In this document: positions 17,061 through 26,166 of the stretch, in pieces
How positions within the stretch are numbered: the stretch's first letter is position 1
Layout: each line of letters starts with the position of its first letter
Assembly (NCBI GenBank): GCA_025370845.1
Contig: JAMXFF010000023.1
Location: forward strand, 61,013 to 122,939
DNA: 61,927 bases
DNA from: Laspinema palackyanum D2a
Lineage (GTDB): Bacteria > Cyanobacteriota > Cyanobacteriia > Cyanobacteriales > Laspinemataceae
Direction: 5' to 3'
Translations under genes and position numbers: made by a program
Notes under the pieces: model-generated
Databases searched by the model: none
The model's input: the letters and a program-made list of their open reading frames with translations, nothing else
Told to the model about the DNA's origin: nothing

Positions 17061-20000
17061 AACTCTACCTCTTCTCTGTCATTCTGATAGGATTTGGGCA
17101 ACTTTTGTGGTAGTGCTGCCCAACATACGGTTTCAATATAATTGGCTAAACTTGCCACGGTTGGCGCTTCAAATAACTGACTAACGGGCAACTCGATTTT
17201 TAACCCGTCGCGAATTCGCGAAATGAGTTGAGTTGCCAGGAGAGAATGCCCTCCCAACTCGAAGAAATTATCATAAACACTGACCTGCTGTTTGCCCAAC
17301 ACTTGCCTCCAAATGTCAACCAGCACCTCTTCCACCTCAGATCGAGGGGTTACATAATTTTCTGGCAACTCCTGGAATGCTGTATCTATCTTAGGTAAGA
17401 CTTGCCGATTTATTTTTCCATTTTGTGTCAGAGGTAACACTTCTAGAACGGCATAGGCAGTGGGTACCATATAACTGGGCAATTTTTCACTCAAAAACCG
17501 TCGCAATTCGCTAATTTTCAGCGGAGAAGATGTCCCCTCGGGGTCCCGGGGAACAACGTAAGCAACCAATTCTTTCTCCCCGGGTATCTCCTCACGGGCA
17601 GTCGCCACTGCTACTGCAACCCCGGAATATTGACACAACACCGCCTCAATTTCTCCTAATTCAATCCGGAACCCGCGAATCTTCACTTGATGGTCAATTC
17701 TACCTAAAAACTCCAGATTCCCATCAGATTTATAGCGCGCCAAATCCCCAGTTTTATAAAGTCGCGTTCCCGGTTTCCCAAAGGGATTAGAAATAAAGCG
17801 TTCCTCCGTTAATTCCGGACGATTCAAATAACCCCTTGCCAATCCCTCTCCCCCGAGGTATAATTCCCCGGAAACACCGACTGCGACAGGTTGCAAGTGC
17901 GGGTCTAAGAGATAAAGTTCTGTATTCGCCACTGCCTTGCCAATGGGGACGGAACTCGCCGGTTCTGCCATTGCTTCTATGGGGAAATAGGTCGAAAATG
18001 TGGTATTTTCTGTGGGACCATACACATGGATCAACTGTTGCGGCATTCCCTGGTTGAGCACTTTTTTCACCCAACGGGGATCGACGGTTTCTCCCCCAAA
18101 TAATAAGCAGCGCACAGACTGAAACGCCTGGGGAACCGTTCGCACCACCTGCTGAAATAAGGCGGTGGTTAAGAATAAAATATCAATCTGTTGCTGGCGC
18201 AATTCCCGGGCAAAATCATGAGGAGAGAGGGTAACTTCTGTGCTAATTCCCTTTAAGTGAGCGCCATTGAGCAAAGCACCCCAAATCTCAAAGGTTGCCG
18301 CATCAAAGGAGAGATTCGAGACTTGAGCAAGGGTATCTGTCGGGGTAATCTTTATATAATTGGTATTCAGAACCAGTCGATTTACCGCTTGGTGAGGAAC
18401 CGCCACCCCTTTCGGTGTTCCCGTGGAACCGGAGGTATAAATCACATAAGCAAGACGACTGCCACCGGGGAAGTGAGGGACATTCTCCACAGGTTCCCCG
18501 GTGACTGCCTCCCTGTCGTAGTCGCCTCCCACCATCACTCCCTCAAACCCGTTAAACTTACCCCGTAACTCGTCGGGAACCAGCAACAGGCGAACTCCCG
18601 CATCTGCCATCATCCAATTCAGGCGATCGCTGGGATAGGTGGGGTCTAAAGGTAAATAAGCACCCCCTGCCTTCAAAATGCCTAACATCCCGACAATCGT
18701 ATCCAGGGATTTCGCCGCACAAAGTCCCACAATCTCCTCGTCACCCACCCCCAAATGTTGTAAATAATGAGCCCATTGATTGCTACGCTGATTCAGTTCC
18801 TGATACGTCAAAGATTCCCCGGCGATCGTCACCGCCACTGCCTGGGGATTCGCCGCCACCTGCGCCTCAAATAGCGCCTGAATCGCCGTTTCTGCGGGAT
18901 ACTCTGCTTGAGTCTGATTCCATTCAATTAATATCCGGTCCCGTTCCCCATCGCTAATTAATTCTAACTCCTCAACCCGCTGATTGGGATTTTTAACGAT
19001 GTTTTTTAACAAAGTTTTAAACTGTTCTAACATTTGCGCGACTGTCCCTGACTCAAATTTATCCGTATTGTAAATTACAAACCCTCGGAGACTATCCTGA
19101 TGCTGCCAATCCTGACCATAAACACTCCGGAAACTGTCCGCCGATTCCCACAAATGCACCTCCAAATCAAACCGAGTCGTCTTCACCCCTAAACTCATGG
19201 AACTCACCGTTAACCCGGGCAAATCCAACTCCTGCATCGGGGCATTTTGCAAATTAAACACCACCTGAAACAGGGGATGAACATTCAAAACCCGGTCCGG
19301 ATGTAACGCCTCCACCACCTTTTCAAACGGTAAATCTTGGTGAGCATAAGCGCCTAATGTCACCTCTCGTACCCGCGCCAATAACTCCCGAAAGGTCGGA
19401 TTTCCCGAGACATCGGTCCGTAACACCAGACTATTCACAAAAAACCCAATCAACCCCTCAATTTCGCTGCGGTTGCGATTGGCAATCGGGGAACCCACAG
19501 TAATCTCATCCTGCTGACTGTAGCGATACAGCAAAGTTTGAAACCCCGCCAGCAACGTCATAAATAAAGTCACCCCCTCTTGCTGAGAAAGGGCCTTGAG
19601 CGCCGCCGTCAGGGGTTGAGAAAGCTCAAAAACTTGAGTCTTTCCCTGATAGCTAGGAGTCGCCGGTTTCGGGGAGTCTACGGGTAAATTCAGGGGAACA
19701 ATTCCCCGTAACTGCTGCCGCCAATACCCTAACTGCTCCTCCAACACCTCCCCTTGAAACCACTCCCGCTGCCATTCCGCAAAGTCTGCATATTGGAGGG
19801 GTAATTCCGGCAACAAAACCGGGCGATTCTCCACCAATACCCGGTAAATTGTTCCCAACTCCTGAACAAACACCCCCATCGACCAATCATCAGAAATAAT
19901 ATGGTGCATATTCAGTAGTAAAATGGAGAGAGAATCCTCCAACTGCAACAGCGTCACCCGCAGTAAAGGGCCCGTTGCTAAATTAAAGGGAAACTCCGCC

Positions 20001-20392
20001 TCCACCGCCGCCAATCGAGTCGCTTGCGCTTCCCGTTCCCCAGGAGAAAACTGCCGCAAATCGACCCAATTCACCGGGATATCCACCTCCGGTGAAATCA
20101 CCTGCACAGGTTCCCCTTCCACCGTGGTAAACCGCGTCCTTAAAGTTTCATGCCGCCTGCCAATTTCTATAAAAGTATCCGCTAAAGCAGGGAAATTCAC
20201 CACTCCCGTTAACCGCAGTGCCGTGGTGACATTATAGAATGAATGACCGGGAGCAAACTGGTCAATAAACCACAATCGCTGTTGAGCAAAAGAGGTGGGA
20301 AAGACAAATACATCTGTCTCGGGAGAGAGATTTAAGGCATCCGGCGCGGGGGTTAAAGGAGAGTTAAAAAAGTTGGATTCCATTGGGGTCAT
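17057..20392 (-). CDS. NRPS first module of the line: C-A-T
   Basis: An 1111-residue module: condensation (about 30-460), adenylation (about 490-980), carrier (about 1010-1080, DNFFELGGHSLLATQLISRI) and a short tail ending DREEVEF that suits a TubC partner. The A code by hand is D-A-F-F-L-G-V-T-F-K, which I associate with Ile in cyanobacterial synthetases. The condensation active-site motif reads HHIISDDWS: the Gly of HHxxxDG is Asp here (GAT GAT in the DNA), unlike every other C domain in the window. Being first in the operon, it needs an acyl or peptidyl donor from elsewhere, or it is a starter-type C domain (inference). Start ATG at 20392 (or 20383). The 415-bp region upstream should hold the promoter. 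Confidence 0.92.
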   Translation of the reverse strand: MTPMESNFFNSPLTPAPDALNLSPETDVFVFPTSFAQQRLWFIDQFAPGHSFYNVTTALRLTGVVNFPALADTFIEIGRRHETLRTRFTTVEGEPVQVISPEVDIPVNWVDLRQFSPGEREAQATRLAAVEAEFPFNLATGPLLRVTLLQLEDSLSILLLNMHHIISDDWSMGVFVQELGTIYRVLVENRPVLLPELPLQYADFAEWQREWFQGEVLEEQLGYWRQQLRGIVPLNLPVDSPKPATPSYQGKTQVFELSQPLTAALKALSQQEGVTLFMTLLAGFQTLLYRYSQQDEITVGSPIANRNRSEIEGLIGFFVNSLVLRTDVSGNPTFRELLARVREVTLGAYAHQDLPFEKVVEALHPDRVLNVHPLFQVVFNLQNAPMQELDLPGLTVSSMSLGVKTTRFDLEVHLWESADSFRSVYGQDWQHQDSLRGFVIYNTDKFESGTVAQMLEQFKTLLKNIVKNPNQRVEELELISDGERDRILIEWNQTQAEYPAETAIQALFEAQVAANPQAVAVTIAGESLTYQELNQRSNQWAHYLQHLGVGDEEIVGLCAAKSLDTIVGMLGILKAGGAYLPLDPTYPSDRLNWMMADAGVRLLLVPDELRGKFNGFEGVMVGGDYDREAVTGEPVENVPHFPGGSRLAYVIYTSGSTGTPKGVAVPHQAVNRLVLNTNYIKITPTDTLAQVSNLSFDAATFEIWGALLNGAHLKGISTEVTLSPHDFARELRQQQIDILFLTTALFQQVVRTVPQAFQSVRCLLFGGETVDPRWVKKVLNQGMPQQLIHVYGPTENTTFSTYFPIEAMAEPASSVPIGKAVANTELYLLDPHLQPVAVGVSGELYLGGEGLARGYLNRPELTEERFISNPFGKPGTRLYKTGDLARYKSDGNLEFLGRIDHQVKIRGFRIELGEIEAVLCQYSGVAVAVATAREEIPGEKELVAYVVPRDPEGTSSPLKISELRRFLSEKLPSYMVPTAYAVLEVLPLTQNGKINRQVLPKIDTAFQELPENYVTPRSEVEEVLVDIWRQVLGKQQVSVYDNFFELGGHSLLATQLISRIRDGLKIELPVSQLFEAPTVASLANYIETVCWAALPQKLPKSYQNDREEVEF

Positions 20393-20807
20393 CTGGAAAA
20401 ACAGTAAATTTCAGCGCACCCCATCGGAGGCGATTCGGTCAAATCAACGGGTTAAAACCCGGGAATGGGTGATTTAATCCTAGATTCAGCCCAAGTCACA
20501 CCGCAGAGAGTCAGCAGTCAATCCTCAACATGAACTGCCGCCATAGCGCTGATATTTCCTAGAGGATAGACGCCTGCTCCCCGGTTGTCCACACACCAGA
20601 GGAAGAGAAGCGGAGGCTACACAAGTATAGAATTTGTATAGAACATTAAAACAATTGATATTAATAGTCACTTGCCAACTCTTGTGCTTGGACATTCGGC
20701 TGGGTATTTAGTGAGAATTGCTGGATTGAAAGCGCAAGTATTGCACGATGTTTTGTTGGACAGTCAGCCAGGACCCAGGTATCCACCCCGGATTACCAGA
20801 ATTTGAA
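20393..20807. other. Non-coding region between NRPS line and CRISPR array
   Basis: No gene seen. It must hold the NRPS promoter (minus strand) and probably the CRISPR leader (plus strand). Visible are a CGGGTTAAAACCCG dyad at 20449-20462 and an A/T-rich part at 20620-20670 next to the array side. Confidence 0.5.
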
Positions 20808-21072
20808 GTTTCCATCCCCTTGCGGGGAATTGATAGGAATTAACTCAATTGTGGAGAAAGCCGCCGCAGTTCTCGCAGACCCAGAAAAGGTTCCGTCCCC
20901 TTGCGGGGAATTGATAGGAATTAACTGGCGTTATTCAGCCATCTGGCGTCATACTCGACTAGGTTTCCGTCCCCTTGCGGGGAATTGATAGGGATTAACG
21001 TGACCTTGCAACAACTAATCTCGGGAAACACCGGAGTTTCCGTCCCCTTGAGGGGAATTGATAGGGATTAAC
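20808..21072 (+). CRISPR. CRISPR array, part 1 (4 repeats, 3 spacers)
   Basis: 37-bp repeats at 20808-20844, 20889-20925, 20963-20999 and 21036-21072, beginning GTTTCCGTCCCCTTGCGGGG and ending AATTGATAGGAATTAAC; spacers are 44, 37 and 36 bp. Each repeat differs slightly (GTTTCCATCC, GGTTCCGTCC, GGGATTAAC, TTGAGGGG), so this part looks worn. The repeat is of the kind seen with cyanobacterial type I-D/III systems; the type is not decided from the sequence alone. Confidence 0.95.
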
Positions 21073-21108
21073 ATTGACTCTAGGTAGAGCCTCCAAAAAT
21101 AAGACCGT

Positions 21109-21471
21109 TTAGGTCTCTCTATATCTGTCTTCTAACTCTTCTCTAAATAGCTCTTCACTAACCTCAATAGCTCTCTTCAATGCCTCCTGACTCATTTCTT
21201 CTTCTACAGTATTATCTTCCTCTAATAAATAATTAATCACATTATCATAAGCTAATTTTCCCTTACTGCTTAACCCTTTAATATCTATTTCTATTAACTC
21301 CTCTAGGAAATAAGCATCTTCCCTAACTAAATAATCAACTAAATCATTACCTTCCCTACCTAATTGCTCAATCAAATATCTAGCTATAAGATATATCTTT
21401 CTATTAAGTTCTATCTCCAGTTCTTCTACTATTAACTTATTAACTCTTCTCTTAATATCCCAGTAATCCAT
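21109..21471 (-). CDS. Unknown small acidic protein encoded inside the CRISPR array
   Basis: A 120-residue protein, very rich in Glu/Asp and Ile/Leu, beginning MDYWDIKRRVNKLIVEELEI and ending EELFREELEDRYRET. It is predicted almost all helical and soluble, with no membrane segment and no motif I know. It is antisense to the CRISPR repeats and occupies a 543-bp insert (21073-21615) between two blocks of the same repeat. The DNA is clearly A/T-richer than its neighbours, with TTA/ATA/AGA-type codons, suggesting foreign origin. It could be a stray insertion, a CRISPR-linked accessory gene or an anti-CRISPR-like protein; the sequence does not decide. There is no clear ribosome-binding site. Confidence 0.6.
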   Translation of the reverse strand: MDYWDIKRRVNKLIVEELEIELNRKIYLIARYLIEQLGREGNDLVDYLVREDAYFLEELIEIDIKGLSSKGKLAYDNVINYLLEEDNTVEEEMSQEALKRAIEVSEELFREELEDRYRET

Positions 21472-21615
21472 CTATACAAATCTTCTTCATTACAATAATT
21501 AACTTGTTTAACAGTCCTCTCTGTTTCTTTTAGTATCAGTTGTTAACTATATCCTTCTGCTATGTATTTCCATTAGGTTAACTATTTTTATATAACCGCT
21601 AACATGAACGTTTAA

Positions 21616-22206
21616 GTTTCCGTCCCCTTGCGGGGAATTGATAGGAATTAACCATTGCCGAAAGCGGGTACGATGCAGAATGGCAGACTATATCAGCGTT
21701 TCCGTCCCCTTGCGGGGAATTGATAGGAATTAACCTCAGCCCCATCAATAATGTTGGGCAAGACGCCATTACTTTGTTTCCGTCCCCTTGCGGGGAATTG
21801 ATAGGAATTAACCCGGTAAAGCCCGTCCCCGTCTTTCTGACAAGCGCACCCAGTTTCCCTCCCCTTGCGGGGAATTGATAGGAATTAACAAGGATCTGAA
21901 TGGATCAGCTTTATGGTTGAACTAGGTCAGTTTCCCTCCCCTTGCGGGGAATTGATAGGAATTAACAACGCACCTGGGTTTAAATACTTGGATCCGGGAC
22001 TAACTAAAGGTTTCCGTCCCCTTGCGGGGAATTGATAGGAATTAACTGCTTACCTTCGATACTCCTGAGCAGAAGAAGCAATGGGTTAGTTTCCGTCCCC
22101 TTGCGGGGAATTGATAGGAATTCACATGAATCTGGCGATGCAAGGGACCGGCACGGGGGCAATGCTGTTTCCGTCCCCTTGCGGGGAATTGATAGGAGGA
22201 ATTAAC
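21616..22206 (+). CRISPR. CRISPR array, part 2 (8 repeats, 7 spacers)
   Basis: Repeats at 21616-21652, 21698-21734, 21776-21812, 21853-21889, 21930-21966, 22010-22046, 22089-22125 and 22167-22206, same unit as part 1; spacers are 45, 41, 40, 40, 43, 42 and 41 bp. Repeats 4 and 5 of this block share a GTTTCCCTCC variant, the seventh ends ATTCAC and the last has a 3-bp insertion (GATAGGAGGAATT). Decay at the right end fits transcription from left to right with the leader at the left. Confidence 0.95.
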
Positions 22207-22537
22207 CCTATCCTGTTGAAACCCTTACACTATCTAGTTTTCAAGGTGCGATCGCGCCAAAGTACAGAGAGTCAACTTTACAAAACTTAACGCGCTGCTT
22301 TAGCGGGGCAAGACCGACGGAAATCAGTCCATAACAGAACAATAGCGCAAAAGGATCAAATAAAAAAGCGGGAAATTACCCGCATTATCTCATTCTCCCT
22401 CAAAATTACGCTGAAATACTCCCTCTAGCTCCTTCCGTCGAATCCCTGGGAAAATTTACATTTCGTTACAAAGGCCAGAAACACCACCGGGTCAAGGATT
22501 AGGGAAAACTTAACCCCCCTGACCCGGAATCAACCCT
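22207..22537. other. Non-coding region after the CRISPR array
   Basis: No gene seen in this 331-bp stretch. A short hairpin GCGGGAAATTACCCGC lies near 22368-22384. No further CRISPR repeat is recognisable. Confidence 0.5.
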
Positions 22538-22753
22538 TCACAAAATCAAATAATCCGGGGGTTCATACAGGGGAGGACTGCCGTAAATTTTTGCCTGCTT
22601 CTTCGCCGTCCGAGTCAAGGGATAGGTACACAGACTGTCCTCCGACAGGTTCAACACCTTCACCCAGCGATTCTCCATCAACCCCGTGAGGGTTTCCTCA
22701 TCCAGGGGACACTCAAACACCGAATACTGCACCCTTTGACAGCGCTGTTCCAT
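22538..22753 (-). pseudogene. cas2: Truncated cas2 (C-terminal two-thirds)
   Basis: A 71-codon frame beginning MEQRCQRVQYSVFECPLDEE and containing LSEDSLCTYPL. RVQYSVFEC followed by an acidic segment and a D-S-(V/I/L)-x-x-Y-P-L strand is the core of Cas2, the dimeric partner of Cas1 in spacer acquisition. Complete Cas2 proteins are about 90-95 residues and start with a beta strand carrying the metal-site Asp (…YDIPDD…); that first 25-residue segment is absent, and none of the frames just upstream restores it. So the gene is probably non-functional. No cas1 or effector gene is present in the window. Confidence 0.75.
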
Positions 22754-23025
22754 TAGCTTTTGGTCATTAAATTTACCCCCTTAACCGAGCTAGAGTGTCA
22801 AAACTTACCGAAGGATTAAAGGGGTGAAGTGAGAAAATTTCCCGGTGGCGATCGCCTCGAAAAAGGCTGATAAAGTTCGATTCAATAGAGGCGATCGCTG
22901 AGGGCGAGGATCCAGAATTTTCAAGAGCAGAGAGATTTTAGTCGTTACGAGATCCTTTGGACTACGAGGAGCCTTGTTCAAGCCCGAGGACCCACGTTAT
23001 CCCGAGGGGATACCCATCTACTTAG

Positions 23026-24357
23026 GTAGATGCGCTGATCTCCAATCATTTCACGGGAAAATCCCACCTGCGCGATCGCCTGTTTGCTCCCACTCACGGC
23101 AAAAGTGCCCTATTGACCGCAGAACAGTTAGAATACCAATGCACCGATGGCGGCTGTATTTGTCACCGCACCGTCACGGAATTGCTGTTAACTGCCGAAC
23201 AGTCCCCGGAGTCTTGGATGCCGGATGTCATCCACTTGAGTGGGTTGGCAACGGAGGAACTAGAGGAACTGGTGCAACAAGCGCCGTTTACCACCGTGCA
23301 CCGTTCGATTCGCGATGATTTGAAGCAACTGGCGGAACTCGGCTGGTTGGAGTCTGTATCCCGAGGGAAATATCAATGTATCTCCCTAGAAGAATTGCCC
23401 AGTCTGCCTGGGTTAAAGCGGGCGATCGCCCCTCAACCTGATGCCGCATTGTTACCCCTATCCCAAGTCCGGGAATTGTTACCCTTACTGGAAGATATTT
23501 CCTTCATTCAGCCCAATTTAGAAGTGCTGATCCAATCCTTATGGGAACAAGTCGCCTCCGATGAAAAACCAGTAGAAACCCTCGAAAACCGAGGACAACG
23601 GCGGATTTTTATCCACCTGGATTACATCCTCTCTCCCGAAGTGCAAGAACAGGTAGACACCTATCAAGACCAACTGGAACAACTGTGGCGCACTTCCTCT
23701 TCCGGAGTGGTCCAGTTTGACTATGAGTTGGCCCAGGATGGAATCCTCCGATTTACCACTTATCCGGTTTGCTTACATTATGTGCGGCGGGCTAAGTATC
23801 TCAGCGCTTGGGGAGAAACGCCTTCCGGGGAGATGGGTTGGCACAATTATCGCTTAGACCGCATCACTTCCCCCAAACTCACGGTGTTAGCTTGGGGTGA
23901 CCCCCAGGTGCCCAAGCTGTTGCGAGAGATGCGACGGCAGGGGGATTTACCCACTTCTGAGGAGGTGGAAGGGGAGTTGGAGGCAGCTTGGGGGTTTAAT
24001 TTTTATTTCCCGCGTCAGTTGCTGTTGTTGCGCTTTCCTCGGGATTTTGCCCGTCGCTATGTGGAGGGGACGGTGCGTCATCGGACTTTTGAGCCGGTGG
24101 CGTATGACTCATTACGGGAGTTGGTGAGGCGGCAGGTCCCGGAAGAGGGCGATCGCACGACAGCGTTGCAAGTTTTAGCAAACCGCAGTCAGACCGATGC
24201 CTATTATCGAGCCTGGATTCGCGAGGGGGATATTAATGTCCGAATGCGCTTACGGTCCTGGCGACCCAATGGCGAGGTGATTTTACCCCTGTCTCTGCGT
24301 CATCAGATGGCACAGGAGGCAGCGCGAGAACTCTCTTTCTATCGTTCCCTCCTGTAG
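23026..24357 (+). CDS. TIGR03985-type CRISPR-associated WYL-domain protein, 5' end eroded
   Basis: The formal start is TTG at 23113, giving 414 residues, but the same frame is open from 23026 and encodes SHLRDRLFAPTHGKSALLTA, matching the beginning of this cyanobacterial CRISPR-associated family. Before 23026 the frame hits a stop and no start codon exists, so 30-60 N-terminal residues have been lost. Features: a winged-helix-like segment (about 20-100, counted from the TTG), a cysteine cluster CTDGGCICHRTV, and a WYL domain (about 150-270) with LSAWGETPSGEMGWHNYRLD, where the ligand-sensing W-Y-L pattern is modified. Such proteins are thought to be ligand-responsive regulators of CRISPR loci. 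It lies 0.8 kb from the array and next to truncated cas2, so regulation of this locus is likely (inference). Confidence 0.75.
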   Translation, partial: VDALISNHFTGKSHLRDRLFAPTHGKSALLTAEQLEYQCTDGGCICHRTVTELLLTAEQSPESWMPDVIHLSGLATEELEELVQQAPFTTVHRSIRDDLKQLAELGWLESVSRGKYQCISLEELPSLPGLKRAIAPQPDAALLPLSQVRELLPLLEDISFIQPNLEVLIQSLWEQVASDEKPVETLENRGQRRIFIHLDYILSPEVQEQVDTYQDQLEQLWRTSSSGVVQFDYELAQDGILRFTTYPVCLHYVRRAKYLSAWGETPSGEMGWHNYRLDRITSPKLTVLAWGDPQVPKLLREMRRQGDLPTSEEVEGELEAAWGFNFYFPRQLLLLRFPRDFARRYVEGTVRHRTFEPVAYDSLRELVRRQVPEEGDRTTALQVLANRSQTDAYYRAWIREGDINVRMRLRSWRPNGEVILPLSLRHQMAQEAARELSFYRSLL

Positions 24358-24464
24358 GCAGGGTTGGTAATGATTTCCGGGAACTCTCAGCCCGGAAATC
24401 ATCACCATTTCTGTGGAGGGAGATAGGGCAGCGCTAAATTCATCGACTTTTTTCTGAATATCTT

Positions 24465-24701
24465 TTACTCCTCATCTCCAATGATTTCATCATATTGATT
24501 ATCATCGTTTTGTTCGGATTGTTTCATGGCGAGGAACATATCATTTAATGACATTTTTTCCAGCCATTGATGGCGCTCTTGGGTATAGTCACCTTGACCC
24601 GGATTAAAGTATTGAATGAACCGAATAGTATCGACCACTCCTAATGAATCGATTAAGGCTTGATATCCTTTTCTGATAATCTCTTGCTGAGTTGTGGTCA
24701 T
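24465..24701 (-). CDS. Conserved hypothetical small protein
   Basis: A 78-residue acidic protein: MTTTQQEIIRKGYQALIDSL, then GVVDTIRFIQYFNPGQGDYT and QERHQWLEKMSL, with a very acidic tail DDNQYDEIIGDEE. No membrane segment or catalytic motif. I know similar short proteins in cyanobacteria only as hypothetical, sometimes beside toxin-like genes; no partner is visible here. A start ATG at 24701 opens the conserved region directly. Function unknown. Confidence 0.6.
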   Translation of the reverse strand: MTTTQQEIIRKGYQALIDSLGVVDTIRFIQYFNPGQGDYTQERHQWLEKMSLNDMFLAMKQSEQNDDNQYDEIIGDEE

Positions 24702-25063
24702 AGTTTTCGAGTGTATCCCCCTGTTGTAGCCCTCACCCTCAATCCCTCAGAGAAGGACTGAGGGTAGAGGGTCCCAAGAAGGGTGAAGGGGCGGTATATT
24801 GAACGGTTTGTTATGGATTGGGTGGCGATCGCCTTAAAGGTATGCATCTGGGCCAGAAATTTTTCATAATGTCGCTTATCATGCCTGTTTCAATTATCAG
24901 CCTTTTTGGGTGTGTCGTCAAAATGTAGTCAAAATGTAGTCAAACGGAGGGCTAACAGGCTGAAACGAACACTATCCAAGGGTTTGAAGCGTCGAGTTGT
25001 GTAGTCAAACGGTGAAAACGCCGCCAATTGTTACCAAACGAGTAAAAAGACCCCAAAAAGTAA

Positions 25064-25103
25064 AAAGCGCTGAACCCTTAATTTTTAAGGATTTCAGCGC
25101 TTT
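25064..25103 (-). terminator. Hairpin with T-tract downstream of the tRNA-like fragment
   Basis: Arms AAAGCGCTGAA (25064-25074) and TTCAGCGCTTT (25093-25103), with inner pairing CCTTA/TAAGG. Read on the minus strand, the stem is followed by T-rich sequence (TTTTTACTTTTT), as in a rho-independent terminator placed right behind the tRNA-like 3' end. Confidence 0.65.
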
Positions 25104-25108
25104 ACGTT

Positions 25109-25152
25109 ATGCCAGGAACGAGACTTGAACTCGTGACACGAGGATTTTCAGC
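25109..25152 (-). other. tRNA 3'-end fragment (Leu/Ser-like, long variable arm), possible att remnant
   Basis: Read on the minus strand the sequence ends CACGAGTTCAAGTCTCGT CCTGGCA-like: a T-arm (ACGAG-TTCAAGT-CTCGT) followed by a 3' acceptor strand TCCTGGC plus A. The matching 5' acceptor strand (GCCAGGA), D-arm and anticodon arm are not found upstream, so this is not a complete tRNA. Duplicated tRNA 3' ends are typical marks left by integrases. Confidence 0.5.
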
Positions 25153-25344
25153 AACAGCCCCTTTCCGCCAAACCCTTGCCATATCAGTGTTTTGCCATCT
25201 ACAGAATTTATTTGAACTCATATTGAACTACTTTTAACCTCCTTTCCAATGTGGTGTTGACAGCCTCGAATGCCCCAAGGGGGCCTGAATCGCGATTTAT
25301 CTTGTTTCCGTTCTTAGCCTCCGTGGAAGAGTGCGTGTTTTGAA

Positions 25345-25377
25345 GCAGGTTATGAGCAGGTTATGAGCAGGTTATGA
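25345..25377. repeat. Three tandem copies of an 11-bp unit
   Basis: GCAGGTTATGA occurs at 25345, 25356 and 25367 without gaps. No function is visible. Confidence 0.85.
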
Positions 25378-25536
25378 GCGGGTTTGATTTACAAAGAGGG
25401 TTTTTGCTCCTTCATCATATTGATTTTATTGAGGATTGGGTCAAGGAATAGGGATTTATTTAGGAATAAGTTATTGTTTTAGCTTATGAAAAAGGGGCAT
25501 GATGGGTCAGTGAACCTGATTAAGTGGGACGAGCGC

Positions 25537-26148
25537 TCATGGACGCATATCCCATCGTCGTTCAGAGAAGAGGAGCAAGGTCCCAGAGATGATGAAGCCA
25601 GTCACCAGATATTGCCACTGAGGGAATAAGGGTAAAATTGCCATGCCCAAGAAATGTAATCCGGCTCCGAGGAAAAAACTGCGCGATTGCAATGCCCATC
25701 CAGTTCCCAGATACCCAAATCCACACAGAGCCAACCACAATGGACATAACTGAATCAAAATCTGGGACCAACTATAGAAAATACTGACATCGGTTAGAGC
25801 GATTCCCCCCATCATCAGCCCCAGCCACCAATAAATTAACCAACGGACTGTTTCCTCAGTGACCCAAACCCATGTCTGATTCCACATGATTGCCGAAGCA
25901 CACCCCGTGAGGATGGATGAAACTATTGCCATTGTTGTCCAATTAATTGAGGAAAATTGAGCAGTGAAGAAGATAGTTGCCGTGACTGCTGCCCAAATCA
26001 TCATAGTTTTATCGACACAGGTATAGAATTGTTGGAAGATGCTTTTTCCTCTAATCTGGACATGAATTAGCCATAATCCTTGGTGATTCTGAAGTGTAGT
26101 CCAATCAGGTTTTGGTGAAAGAATCGGCTGCTCATGTAGATAAAACAT
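25537..26148 (-). CDS. Unknown integral membrane protein
   Basis: A 203-residue protein from the ATG at 26148 with five to six hydrophobic segments from about residue 45 onward (for example IWAAVTATIFFTAQFS, WLIYWWLGLMMGGIALTDVS, LGAGLHFLGMAILPLF and YLVTGFIISGTLLLF) and a short basic C-terminus SERRWDMRP. The N-terminal 40 residues are soluble. An upstream in-frame TTG at 26166 has AGGAG three bases away, which is too close, so the start is uncertain. I do not recognise the family. It stands alone among repeats and the tRNA-like scar. Confidence 0.6.
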   Translation of the reverse strand: MFYLHEQPILSPKPDWTTLQNHQGLWLIHVQIRGKSIFQQFYTCVDKTMMIWAAVTATIFFTAQFSSINWTTMAIVSSILTGCASAIMWNQTWVWVTEETVRWLIYWWLGLMMGGIALTDVSIFYSWSQILIQLCPLWLALCGFGYLGTGWALQSRSFFLGAGLHFLGMAILPLFPQWQYLVTGFIISGTLLLFSERRWDMRP

Positions 26149-26166
26149 CACAAAAAAATTACTCAA

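Larger units (their letters stand above)
24702..25536. other. Gene-free region with repeats and a tRNA-like fragment
   Basis: No protein gene seen. It contains a palindrome (24735-24772, CCCTCAG/CTGAGGG core), a duplicated AAAATGTAGTC (24919-24941), a strong hairpin (25064-25103), a tRNA 3'-end-like fragment (25109-25152) and three tandem copies of GCAGGTTATGA (25345-25377). The mixture suggests a scar of element integration and loss. Confidence 0.6.

Noticed and set aside
20803-20988. 61-codon frame on the plus strand
   Set aside because: It translates CRISPR repeats and spacers.
25109-25200. Complete tRNA gene
   Set aside because: Only the T-arm and 3' acceptor strand are present; the 5' acceptor strand and anticodon arm are missing.
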